Positions 9,701 through 16,745 of a stretch of 58,602 nt of DNA are shown piece after piece; the first letter of the stretch is position 1; every line of letters begins with the position of its first letter. The stretch is from contig JAKSMV010000022.1 of the NCBI GenBank assembly GCA_024400425.1, positions 1-58,602 on the forward strand. The letters are read 5' to 3'. The notes below the pieces were generated by a model. The model worked only from the letters and a program-made list of their open reading frames with translations. It searched no databases and was not told the DNA's origin. The position numbers were made by a program, and so were the translations under genes. The DNA comes from Bacteroidales bacterium. GTDB lineage: Bacteria; Bacteroidota; Bacteroidia; Bacteroidales; F082.

Positions 9701-9858
9701 AACCCAAGTTCCGCGAGTATTACGAAGAAGACCTTGGCGAAGCTTTCAGCCTCATCAACGAGATGGTGAAAATCACCGAGAAATACAACCGCGAAGAGTT
9801 GAACCTCGAAATCACCACCCTCCTGGACGACCTGCTCGGCAAGTATTATATGATGTAA
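6766..9858 (+). CDS. DUF2723 multi-spanning membrane protein (probable protein O-glycosyltransferase)
   Basis: A 1030-residue inner-membrane protein of the DUF2723/TMEM260 type common in Bacteroidetes. The N-terminus has the family signature: about ten membrane helices with LEPTVSWWDCGEYI and GHPPGAPLF near residues 27-55, where the acidic Asp in WDCGEY is the likely catalytic position by analogy with GT-C enzymes. Later come further helices (about 515-620) and a soluble periplasmic C-terminal part with FTRGDNDTFPLWYVQ and a TPR-like tail. Human TMEM260 is a protein O-mannosyltransferase; a similar role here is inference. No partner genes are adjacent, and the gene is divergent from the EcoRI-type operon. 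Confidence 0.85.
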   Translation: MTFKKLNTITGWFAGLIATIVYFLTLEPTVSWWDCGEYISTAYKLQVGHPPGAPLFQMIGRFFSLFAGGDVTKVALMINVMSAICSGLTIVFLFWTITMLAKKVWLKEGEDAPWSNKIGVLLAGFVGAIAYTFSESFWFSAVEGEVYAMSSFFTAVTFWAILKWEEVADEPQSLRWIIFIAFLIGLSIGVHLLNLLCIPAIVYVVYFKKYKKTSVGGFLLAGLISLGLLWLINMFLVPQIVNIAGKMELFFVNTLHAPFNVGTIVYFAIIIGLIVWGLIATTKRNKPLLNTAILSFAFILIGYSSFFMLVIRANTNTPINENEPKESLSLLAYLNREQYGSWPLLYGAYYNAPVTDATDGNPIYVKDEEAGRYVITDDRKHSIPDYPDEMKTIFPRMWSTQRGAHATAYENYRKNSRGTVTGEPVRVNNRYTGETETVLKPTFGQNLKFFFSYQCNWMYWRYFMWNFVGRQNDIESQGELDHGNWISGISFIDNARLGDQDNLPPVMKNPGRTTYFFLPLILGLCGLIWLLKKDKKDSWIIFLLFFLTGLAIVIYLNQTPLQPRERDYSYAGSFYAFAIWIGMGVLAIIDWIEGLTKKKNMVTTALVGVICFLAVPCLMGAQGWEEHNRSGKTSALDWAKNYLAQLPPNSVIFTRGDNDTFPLWYVQEVEGFRTDVRVCNYMLSSGYWYVHQMGRKVYESDPMPLTLTPKEYDNGVNEQLPIFEEEYFKDKRIELKDVINFVHNPKAVKQYMGGGSTHYFPCRSVKLTVDKEACIRNGIVPESMKDDIVDVIEWEIKENYIYKNALMLLDFMASNNWERPVYFTSYSDMSKVMGIDRYLHMEGLSYRFMPVKAEDYYKGVGGVYREGSYDLLINKAQWGSLNEDGVVPDRESVRNSSYAQQAYSRTAMSLVNHGEYDSAVIVLDKYQEFFPNDKFPFDVRLYQFPELYYASGANEKGDAFVRTFVDNYRQKAEYYGSLKPKFREYYEEDLGEAFSLINEMVKITEKYNREELNLEITTLLDDLLGKYYMM

Positions 9859-9879
9859 GTTTCGGTAACTTCATAAACG

Positions 9880-9920
9880 AAAACAGGTCGTTCCATTTTG
9901 GGAAGACCTGTTTTATTTTG
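9880..9920. terminator. Bidirectional terminator between the DUF2723 gene and lgt
   Basis: AAAACAGGTC (9880-9889) pairs with GACCTGTTTT (9905-9914); the 15-nt interior (GTTCC/GGAA) can pair further. A-rich on the left and T-rich on the right, it can terminate both convergent genes. Confidence 0.75.
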
Positions 9921-10796
9921 TCATTGCCTCTCAGCGATTTTTCTTTTTCGTGCGCTCCAAATCCAAATCACAATGCCTGCTAATACAAACGGAACGCTCA
10001 GCCATTGACCCATGTCCCAAGTCATGTTTTGCTCAAAAGCGACTTGTACGTTTTTCAGGAACTCGATGCAGATGCGCGAACCGAAAATGATAATCAGGAA
10101 AACACTGAACATCACACCCGGCTGACGATTGCCGAGGTCACGCTTGTAGTACATCCACAGCAAGATGCCCATGGCCACGAGGCAGAAGAAAGCCTCGTAC
10201 AAACCCGTTGGATGGCAAGGCAGCCACTCACTCGGTGGACAGCAATCGCCCCACGATGTGCAAGGTGTATAATTATCGAAAGTACCACAGAATTGTTCCT
10301 CTCCGCGCATGAAGACAAAACCCCAAGGCAAAGAGGTTGGCGTGCCGTAGATTTCGTGGTTCATCACATTGCCACAACGAATCAAAGCACCGACAAGGCA
10401 CACCGCGACAACGATACGATCGAGGATCCAAATATATGGTTTCTTCTCTTTTCGGGCATAAATGAACAGACCAATCAAAATGCCGATGGCACCGCCATGA
10501 CTGGCAAGCCCACCTTCCCAAATCTTCAGAATCTCGATAGGATGAGAGAGATAATAATCGGGTTCATAGAACAAGCAATGACCCAAACGCGCACCAATAA
10601 TCGTTGATACAAGCATGTAAATCAACAACCTATCCAAAGAGTCATCCGTCATTTTTTCGCGCCTATAGATCCTTCTCATAATCATGTAGCCGAAAAGGAA
10701 TCCCAAAGCCCAAAACAAACCATACCAACGCACCTGCAAACTGCCAATGGAGAACAGCACGGGGTCGGCATTCCAAGTGATGTAATTTAAAATCAT
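9921..10796 (-). CDS. lgt: Prolipoprotein diacylglyceryl transferase
   Basis: Lgt transfers diacylglycerol from phosphatidylglycerol to the lipobox cysteine of prolipoproteins in the inner membrane, the first step of lipoprotein maturation. The 291 residues have the expected membrane helices, RWYGLFWALGF near the N-terminus, WEGGLASHGGAIG (the conserved His), RCGNVMNHEIYG, HPTGLYEA, and a Lgt-like ending (FLKNVQ...). The start chosen at 10796 (MILNYITWNADP) matches the family; the frame runs 13 codons further upstream without support. Its many likely clients here include the beta-mannosidase, the 702-residue lipoprotein and the 43-residue lipoprotein. Confidence 0.96.
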   Translation of the reverse strand: MILNYITWNADPVLFSIGSLQVRWYGLFWALGFLFGYMIMRRIYRREKMTDDSLDRLLIYMLVSTIIGARLGHCLFYEPDYYLSHPIEILKIWEGGLASHGGAIGILIGLFIYARKEKKPYIWILDRIVVAVCLVGALIRCGNVMNHEIYGTPTSLPWGFVFMRGEEQFCGTFDNYTPCTSWGDCCPPSEWLPCHPTGLYEAFFCLVAMGILLWMYYKRDLGNRQPGVMFSVFLIIIFGSRICIEFLKNVQVAFEQNMTWDMGQWLSVPFVLAGIVIWIWSARKRKIAERQ

Positions 10797-10862
10797 AACT
10801 TTTGAATTTTGTGCAAAAGTAGTCTTTTTCCGCAAAAGTTTAGTGTTTGTTCTGATTTTTCA

Positions 10863-10909
10863 AAAAAGCCTATGTCATATCGACGAAGGAAGATATCTAT
10901 AGGCTTTTT
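10863..10909 (-). terminator. Probable terminator after the DUF1648 gene
   Basis: AAAAAGCCTAT (10863-10873) pairs with ATAGGCTTTTT (10899-10909), 11 bp with a 25-nt loop. Read on the minus strand it ends in a T run, so it fits termination of the DUF1648 gene before lgt. Confidence 0.5.
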
Positions 10910-10912
10910 GAG

Positions 10913-10977
10913 AGGTGAAACAAATAACAACAGATTCTCTCCCTTCGGTCGGAATGACATTGTTATTTGTTTCACCT
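10913..10977. repeat. 65-bp palindromic intergenic element
   Basis: AGGTGAAACAAATAACAA (10913-10930) is perfectly complementary to 10960-10977, an 18-bp stem with a 29-nt loop containing CTTCGGTCGGAATGACA. It follows the preceding hairpin by 3 bp. The long perfect arms without a T-tract look more like an interspersed palindromic repeat than a terminator. Confidence 0.5.
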
Positions 10978-11016
10978 AAATCAAAACAGACTCTTAGTCT
11001 ATCCCAAAATCACTTT

Positions 11017-11514
11017 CTATTCTTGTTGCCGCATCATTTTTATGATGTAATAAAAGACCATTACCATCATCAAGGCCACAAGCCATGCGATGACTGCAAT
11101 TCCGAATTTAAGATACCTACCCTTGGCCAATTCGATGAATTCATAAGTCCCAAAAGAAGTGAGCAAAACCATGAACAGTTTGGTGCACCTAACTAATTTA
11201 ACGCCCAGCAAATGAAGCGCTTCGACATTATTTTCAGTAACCTCAACAGGATAATTGTAGATGTTGGGAAACCTTTGCAATATTGACAGCCCGATATAGA
11301 ACACCAATCCCATGATGGGCATTGCCAGTAAAATCCTTTTGCTCCCAAAACCATCAACTTGGCCCTTCACTCCGATATGTGTCGGAACGGTTTCCGGAAG
11401 TTTGGGGAATGTCATCAAAGTAAAGAAGACAGTGCCAATGACGAGCAACAGAATGACCAATTCAACTATCGTTTCTCCTATTGGATTATGGGAGGTGCAA
11501 TGTCTATTTTTCAT
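11017..11514 (-). CDS. DUF1648-domain membrane protein
   Basis: A 165-residue integral membrane protein with four predicted helices (about 15-35, 60-80, 108-125, 138-160). After the first helix it carries the DUF1648 signature LPETVPTHIGVKGQVDGFGSK, in which the LP..(I/V)P.H...G..D motif is clear. Bacillus SdpI, an immunity protein with a DUF1648 domain, and related membrane proteins share it, but the function of the solo domain is unknown. The gene is divergent from the ECF sigma gene, so their promoters share 11515-11635. Confidence 0.7.
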   Translation of the reverse strand: MKNRHCTSHNPIGETIVELVILLLVIGTVFFTLMTFPKLPETVPTHIGVKGQVDGFGSKRILLAMPIMGLVFYIGLSILQRFPNIYNYPVEVTENNVEALHLLGVKLVRCTKLFMVLLTSFGTYEFIELAKGRYLKFGIAVIAWLVALMMVMVFYYIIKMMRQQE

Positions 11515-11598
11515 GGTGTTTTGTCTTCTAAATCAATGAACCAAGTTTAAGATACAATCAATTCACATGCAAAAGTATCATTTTTTCACCCAACATGT

Positions 11599-11621
11599 AA
11601 CTTTTTTGACCTATTTTCGTA
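11599..11621 (+). promoter_or_regulatory. Candidate ECF-sigma promoter (autoregulation)
   Basis: AAC at 11599-11601 and CGTA at 11618-11621 are separated by 16 bp, the spacing and core bases typical of ECF-sigma promoters (-35 AAC, -10 CGT). It lies 15 bp before the ATG of the ECF sigma gene itself. The motif is short, so this is only a candidate. Confidence 0.35.
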
Positions 11622-11635
11622 GTTTGAAAGAACGT

Positions 11636-12130
11636 ATGAACAGAAGTCAATACAACAAGTGCGTTGAGCAGTATGCCGACAGGGTTTTCCGCTTCGCTTT
11701 GTCGAGTCTTCGCGACGAGGACCTGGCAAAAGACGTAGTGCAAGAAACCTTTGCCCGCATTTGGGAACATGTTGACACTGTGGAATTTGAGCGGGCAAAG
11801 TCCTACCTTTTCACGGTTGCCCATCACATTATGATTGACGAAATCAGGCGCAACCAAAAGATTGAACAGCTTGACGAGACATGCGTTCAAGGAAGTGTTG
11901 GCAACAATTACAACGATGTTCAGGAAGTGCTTCACAAAGCCTTGACCGCCTTGCCCGAAGTGCAACGCAACGTTATTCTGCTCCGCGACTACGAAGGATA
12001 CAGTTATCAGGAAATCAGTGAGATAACAAAACTTAGCGAATCGCAAGTGAAGGTCTATATCTTCCGCGGACGAACCGCACTGAAGAAACAACTCAAAAGC
12101 ATCGACAACCTAATTGACGTAGAACCATGA
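11636..12130 (+). CDS. ECF-type RNA polymerase sigma factor
   Basis: A 164-residue sigma-70 family factor of the extracytoplasmic-function class. Region 2 is seen in ALSSLRDEDLAKDVVQETFA and FTVAHHIMIDEIRR, and region 4 in LPEVQRNVILLRDYEGYSYQ followed by an HTH (EISEITKLSESQVKVYIFRG). The frame is open from 11567, but the ATG at 11636 (MNRSQYNKCVEQ) gives the normal ECF length. It overlaps the next gene by 4 bp (ATGA at 12127), a standard sigma/anti-sigma coupling. Confidence 0.93.
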   Translation: MNRSQYNKCVEQYADRVFRFALSSLRDEDLAKDVVQETFARIWEHVDTVEFERAKSYLFTVAHHIMIDEIRRNQKIEQLDETCVQGSVGNNYNDVQEVLHKALTALPEVQRNVILLRDYEGYSYQEISEITKLSESQVKVYIFRGRTALKKQLKSIDNLIDVEP

Positions 12131-13182
12131 AAATCAGCATAAACAATTACGAGATTTTTCTCATCGACTACATGGAAGGCCGCTTGAACGACGCTGAAAT
12201 TCAGCAACTGAAAGCATTCTGTGTCCAAAACAATATTGATTTCGAGGAAATCACCAACGATTTGCCGGTTTTGGATAGTCCAGATATCGCTTTCGATGAG
12301 AAAGAATGCCTTCTCAAAGACGAAATCGTGCCTTTTGACGACATAGACGAAGACCAATGCATATTAAAGCCCGACACGAGCATTGTTTTCAAGGACAAGG
12401 AAAGTCTGAAGAAAAAAGCCGTCATTCTGCCGCTTTATGCAAAAATCGCAGCAGCAGCGGCCGTCATCATTTTGCTATTCGGATTGTTCTGGCTACCCAA
12501 AAACGAAAACGACGGCACCAACCAACAGCCAGTTTTGGTTGAATTGACGACCGAAACAGATGAATCCTATCCGAAAGACACCTTAATCTCACCTGAAAAT
12601 TCTACTGAAAATCAATTAAACGAGGAACGTAGAAACGTTTATGAAAACGAACAAATTGCATTAAATGGAAACGTAGCGCATTACGTCTCAGAAAAGCAGC
12701 AAGATATTGAAAATCAACACAATTCATCTTCCATTGAAAAAGAAGAGGATGAGGAACTCATTGAAAACGAAACCGAAGAGATTCAACCCACAAGAATAGA
12801 ACCTGAACTATTGGCAACATTGGCACCACGAAACACTACAGAAGTCATTGTCAGCAAAGACTTTGCCATCGAATACGGTTTGGCTCACGGAAACATTCTC
12901 TATCCAGCAACGAACGAATCTTATCTTGCCCAAAACCAAGAATGGGACCGCAATTACGAATATGACGGCCAACATTTATCCTTGATTGGCAGAGGCATAA
13001 GTTGGCTAAGTAATGGCAGATATACCAGCATCAGCGAAGTCTTCAGCGACGGGCTTCACATTGCCAAGCACGAGGTCATCGACCTCTCGGAGCAAGCCAT
13101 TGCATACGCCTACATCAAGGCCGACGAGAGCATCGACGAAGCCAAAGCCCGTTGGGAAGAGCGGTTTGAAAGGAAAGAGTAG
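12127..13182 (+). CDS. Membrane-anchored putative anti-sigma factor
   Basis: A 351-residue protein with one membrane helix (about residues 104-123, KIAAAAAVIILLFGLFWLP). The cytoplasmic N-terminus (NYEIFLIDYMEGRLNDAEIQ) resembles the short helical domain by which Bacteroidetes anti-sigmas hold their ECF factor. The extracytoplasmic part has an acidic, Glu/Asn-rich spacer (about 130-225), then a compact domain with a basic/acidic tail. Start-stop overlap with the ECF gene supports the role; no zinc-binding HxxxCxxC motif is seen, so it is not a ZAS-type anti-sigma. The stimulus is unknown. Its TAG stop lies inside a 28-bp palindromic repeat. Confidence 0.7.
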   Translation: MKISINNYEIFLIDYMEGRLNDAEIQQLKAFCVQNNIDFEEITNDLPVLDSPDIAFDEKECLLKDEIVPFDDIDEDQCILKPDTSIVFKDKESLKKKAVILPLYAKIAAAAAVIILLFGLFWLPKNENDGTNQQPVLVELTTETDESYPKDTLISPENSTENQLNEERRNVYENEQIALNGNVAHYVSEKQQDIENQHNSSSIEKEEDEELIENETEEIQPTRIEPELLATLAPRNTTEVIVSKDFAIEYGLAHGNILYPATNESYLAQNQEWDRNYEYDGQHLSLIGRGISWLSNGRYTSISEVFSDGLHIAKHEVIDLSEQAIAYAYIKADESIDEAKARWEERFERKE

Positions 13183-13206
13183 AGACGTAGTGCGTTACGA
13201 TCCTAC
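13179..13206. repeat. Degenerate 28-bp palindromic repeat, copy 1
   Basis: Begins GTAGAGACGTAGTGCG and ends GATCCTAC: the same 28-bp length and GTAGAGACG left arm as the perfect palindrome at 58511-58538, with a partly decayed right arm. It provides the stop codon of the putative anti-sigma gene. Confidence 0.5.
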
Positions 13207-13217
13207 CGCATCCCAAT

Positions 13218-15716
13218 TCAAAAGTCATTCAGACAGCGAACCACAAAATCTGCAGCCGGCTTATCCGTCTTGTAAACAATGCGTTTCGTTTCTCCTGCGC
13301 CCAAATCGAAGAAATTATCGGAGAAAGAGCCTTTGCCATCAAGCGCGTAAACCTGCACATCCTTGGCAAGGACATCCGTCGTCAATTCAACAATCGTCTC
13401 GCCGTTTTCTTCCTTGACCGAATATTTCACATCCGCTTTCGGCAGTTTCAAATCTTTTGGGTAGGCCAAATAGCAATGCCTTTCAGTCAAAAGTTCATCG
13501 TTCTCTCGCAATTCCAACTTGACATAAACATCTTCGGCAGCAACCGTTTTCAAGAAATCAGCCAAGCCTTCAATATTAATGTTTACATTCTGGTTTTCAG
13601 CAACTTCAATATCAGTATTCTGTTCAAAAAGCACTTTTCCGACGAAATCTTCCACCTTGACGCACAATGAAGCCGACAACGTGCGATGCAAATCAGAGGT
13701 GACATAAACCGAATGGTCATTCACATCCAACGAAAGCAAGACTGGCGCATACAATTCCTTCAACTTAAACTGAAGAGCCTTCTTATTCCCGTAATAATCA
13801 ATTGACGACCATGACGTTACAGGCCAAGCATCGTTTAGTTGCCAATAAAGCGTTCCCATGTTGTAAGGCTTTGCCGTGCGATGCGCTTCGATGGCCATTT
13901 CCATGCCGTAGGCCTGCGAGAGCTGACTCATATAGACATAATCGGCAAAAGTCATGGGGTTAGGATAGTATTTCTGGATGAAATCATCAATCAGTTTGGT
14001 GCCACGGCCATGTTTCTGATGAGCCTCCAGCAAATCGCAACCCACTGACAGTTCAGCTGTTGAATCTAATTTTTGCAAAGTCGAAAGGTCGGGATAGGAT
14101 TGGTAGCCATATTCGCTGTTGAAACGACCCACTTTCTCGCGATAGATTTCGTAAGGTTGTTCGCCCCACCAAACGCCCCAATAATGCACGTCACCTTCGG
14201 TCAGGCTTTCGGGCCTGCCCCAGCCTTTTGATGGCGAACTTGGCCAATAAGGGCGTGTGCCGTCAAACTCAGCAACGGCATTCGGCAGGATTTCCTCAAA
14301 AAGTTTGTCGTAGCCAGCCTTCATGGCCTTGTCATCGTCGTCCGACCAATTCAGCGAACTTTGCCAACCCCAGTTGTAATAACCTTCTGAGATTTCGTTG
14401 CCACCGCACCAAAGGGCTAACGAAGGATGCGATGCCAAGCGTTTTATCTGTTCAACAGCTTCCATTTCAACATTTTCCAAAAACGCTTCATCGTATGGAT
14501 ACATTGTTCCCGCATACATGAAATCTTCCCAAACCAAGATACCCAACGAATCGCAAATGTTGAAGAAAACGTCGGATGGATAAACGCCACCACCCCACAC
14601 GCGCAACATGTTGAAATGGGCTTCTTTCGCCTCACGGATGAGATGCAAGGTGTTATCAGCATTCATCCATGTCTCAATCATTTCCTCTGGAATGTAGTTG
14701 GCGCCTTTGGCGTACATCGAGACACCATTCACCTTGAAATAGAAAGCGCGACCGATACTGTCAGGCTCGTCAACCATTTCAATAGTCTTAATTCCAGTTC
14801 GTATTATCTTGGAATCCAATAGTTTATCATTTTCAAGCAAACGCACTTCAAAATCATAAAGCGGTTGTTCGCCCATCTCATTTGGCCACCAAATCTTCGG
14901 ATTTTGCAAGTCAAACGGGAAAACCTTATGCTGTTTTCCTTCATCGAGATGGAAGACCAAACTACATTGCAAGTTTTCACCTATATATATTTGCGCAGCC
15001 AAATCACGAGCCGCAGCGTTTTCGATGTCCATGCAAAGTGCCATTTTAGCCACATCTTCATTGGCAGATTTCGTCACGATATATGCATTTTCGACCCGAG
15101 CATCAGACCAACCCACCAGTTTGACAGGTTTCCATATTCCCACATTCTTGTATTTCGGTGCCCAGTCCCAGCCATGCTGATAGCCACATTTGCGCGTGAC
15201 AGCATATTTTTCGGGAAAACGCGGAACGGCTTGTCCGTAAAGGGCAAGTTGCGTGCTATCGAAACGTACAAAATTGACTTCCAACAAATTATCTTTTTCT
15301 TTCAACGACACATCGGCGACCAAACGGCGAAACATATTGTCGGCATCAAAAATCCGTTCCCCATTCAAAATCACTTCGGCGTAGGTGTCGATGCCTTCAA
15401 AAACGAGTTCCACCCTATCCTTTTTGAGCAGTTCCTTGTCGGCATCGAAATGAAGCGTGTATTTCCACGGATGGTCGGAAATCCACAACAAATCGTTTTC
15501 GACGGTTCCGAGATAAGGATGCGGAATGAGGCCAGATTCGTAAAGACTCTGTTGCACCACCGAAGGCACACTGACTTGCATATTAATATTTAAGGTGTCG
15601 CCTTCCAAGACCCAGCCTTCATTGAGCATCTGCTCGCTGACAGGGTTCGTTTCTTCCTTGCACGAGGCGAAGGCCAAAATCAAGATTGCAAAAAGTATCA
15701 GTTTTGTTTTCATCAC
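13218..15716 (-). CDS. Lipoprotein beta-mannosidase (GH2)
   Basis: Expected to release terminal beta-mannose from mannan or glycoprotein oligosaccharides. The 832-residue protein has a lipoprotein signal with FASC at residues 17-20; the following KEE resembles the Bacteroidetes surface-export signal (K followed by two acids), so it is probably cell-surface exposed. The order is GH2 jelly roll (GLIPHPYLG, HPWKYT), Ig-like domain, TIM barrel and C-terminal beta domains. WCGGNE places the acid/base Glu at 441; FNSEYGYQS places the nucleophile at Glu535. CGYQHGWDWAPK is typical of beta-mannosidases. A second Met one codon in is an equally good start. It is not part of a visible polysaccharide-utilisation locus. 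Confidence 0.92.
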   Translation of the reverse strand: MMKTKLILFAILILAFASCKEETNPVSEQMLNEGWVLEGDTLNINMQVSVPSVVQQSLYESGLIPHPYLGTVENDLLWISDHPWKYTLHFDADKELLKKDRVELVFEGIDTYAEVILNGERIFDADNMFRRLVADVSLKEKDNLLEVNFVRFDSTQLALYGQAVPRFPEKYAVTRKCGYQHGWDWAPKYKNVGIWKPVKLVGWSDARVENAYIVTKSANEDVAKMALCMDIENAAARDLAAQIYIGENLQCSLVFHLDEGKQHKVFPFDLQNPKIWWPNEMGEQPLYDFEVRLLENDKLLDSKIIRTGIKTIEMVDEPDSIGRAFYFKVNGVSMYAKGANYIPEEMIETWMNADNTLHLIREAKEAHFNMLRVWGGGVYPSDVFFNICDSLGILVWEDFMYAGTMYPYDEAFLENVEMEAVEQIKRLASHPSLALWCGGNEISEGYYNWGWQSSLNWSDDDDKAMKAGYDKLFEEILPNAVAEFDGTRPYWPSSPSKGWGRPESLTEGDVHYWGVWWGEQPYEIYREKVGRFNSEYGYQSYPDLSTLQKLDSTAELSVGCDLLEAHQKHGRGTKLIDDFIQKYYPNPMTFADYVYMSQLSQAYGMEMAIEAHRTAKPYNMGTLYWQLNDAWPVTSWSSIDYYGNKKALQFKLKELYAPVLLSLDVNDHSVYVTSDLHRTLSASLCVKVEDFVGKVLFEQNTDIEVAENQNVNINIEGLADFLKTVAAEDVYVKLELRENDELLTERHCYLAYPKDLKLPKADVKYSVKEENGETIVELTTDVLAKDVQVYALDGKGSFSDNFFDLGAGETKRIVYKTDKPAADFVVRCLNDF

Positions 15717-15734
15717 GATTTATATTTTTCTTTT

Positions 15735-15939
15735 TCAAGAATTAGAGAATTAGAGAATTTTTTTCGGACACTGTCCTACTTGAATTTCCGCCTACGATGG
15801 GAATAATGCGCTTTGCGCAAGAAAAAGAGAATCAACATATTCTAAAATTCAAAATGTGCGCTTGCGCACAGAACTTCAGCAGCACACTGTCCATTTCTCA
15901 AATTGACTACGTCGAATCTTCGATTTCTCTAATTCTTGA
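15735..15939. repeat. 205-bp segment bounded by 15-bp inverted repeats (MITE-like)
   Basis: TCAAGAATTAGAGAA (15735-15749) is perfectly inverted at 15925-15939. Between them are small palindromes (TGCGCTTTGCGCA, TGTGCGCTTGCGCACA) and two copies of CACTGTCC, but no coding sequence. It fills the spacer between the divergent-free neighbours beta-mannosidase and cutC, both transcribed leftwards. Non-autonomous element or long structured untranslated region; not a known family to me. Confidence 0.4.
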
Positions 15940-15957
15940 CATAAAAATAATCCTTGA

Positions 15958-16692
15958 TTACATCGGATTAAGCATCTTTTCCATTTCGTAAATCAACTCG
16001 TAGTTCGATTCCACCCAAACCATCTGCGCACCCGTGTTATCCACCTGATTTGGATAGAGTTTCTCGTTGAAACGCGGCACCCAATGCGACAGCGAAGCAT
16101 GGCAATTCACCACACCCGTTTGGTTGACGATATCCATCACATTGCCCAAATTGATGCCGCCGCCAGGCATGATGCCGATTTTGTCGCCATAGCGCAACTG
16201 CATTTCGGCAATCATCGGGATGCCTTCCTCGGCTTTCGGTTTGCCACCCGAAGTCAGCACCTTGTCGAAGCCGAAATCTATCAACTGTTCCATAGCCTCA
16301 AACGGATTGACACAAGCATCGATGGCGCGGTGGAAAGTGAATTTCAGGCCTTCGCCAGCCTCCATCAAGGCCTTGACGGTCGGCACATCCAGTTTTCCTT
16401 CATCGTTCAAGGCACCAATCACAACGCCCTCAAAACCAAGTTTTTTGCAGAGCATGATGTCGGTCTTCATGATTTCAACCTCTTCCTCATCATAAATGTA
16501 GTTTCCCGGCCGCGGACGGATAAGTACTCGCATGGGAATGAAAGAAATGTCGATGGCTTTTGCCAAAGTTCCAAACGAAGGCGTAACGCCTCCAACTTCT
16601 AATGATTCACAAAGCTCGACACATTGGGCGCAGCCGTCCATTGCATTCCTCAACGACTTGATGCCGTTGGCACAAATTTCCAATCTAATCAT
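15958..16692 (-). CDS. cutC: CutC family protein
   Basis: A 244-residue TIM-barrel protein of the CutC family, historically linked to copper homeostasis though the activity is not established. Family features: the start MIRLEICANG, RVLIRPRPGNYIYD, TFHRAID (about 140), DKVLTSGGKP, MPGGGIN near 175, and the C-terminal CHASLS region. Length is normal. It is divergent from the alcohol dehydrogenase; about 50 bp separate the two starts. Confidence 0.92.
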   Translation of the reverse strand: MIRLEICANGIKSLRNAMDGCAQCVELCESLEVGGVTPSFGTLAKAIDISFIPMRVLIRPRPGNYIYDEEEVEIMKTDIMLCKKLGFEGVVIGALNDEGKLDVPTVKALMEAGEGLKFTFHRAIDACVNPFEAMEQLIDFGFDKVLTSGGKPKAEEGIPMIAEMQLRYGDKIGIMPGGGINLGNVMDIVNQTGVVNCHASLSHWVPRFNEKLYPNQVDNTGAQMVWVESNYELIYEMEKMLNPM

Positions 16693-16732
16693 AATAATAA
16701 AAGTATTTGGCGCAAAAATAGAGAAAAATGCC

Positions 16733-16740
16733 TACTTTTG
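16733..16740 (+). promoter_or_regulatory. Bacteroidetes -7 box for the ADH/ALDH operon
   Basis: TACTTTTG matches TAnnTTTG. A TTTG at 16706-16709 could be the -33 box but the spacing of 23 bp is long. Because the box overlaps an in-frame ATG at 16728, it argues for the ATG at 16746 as the true start (an almost leaderless transcript). Confidence 0.45.
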
Positions 16741-16745
16741 CCCAC

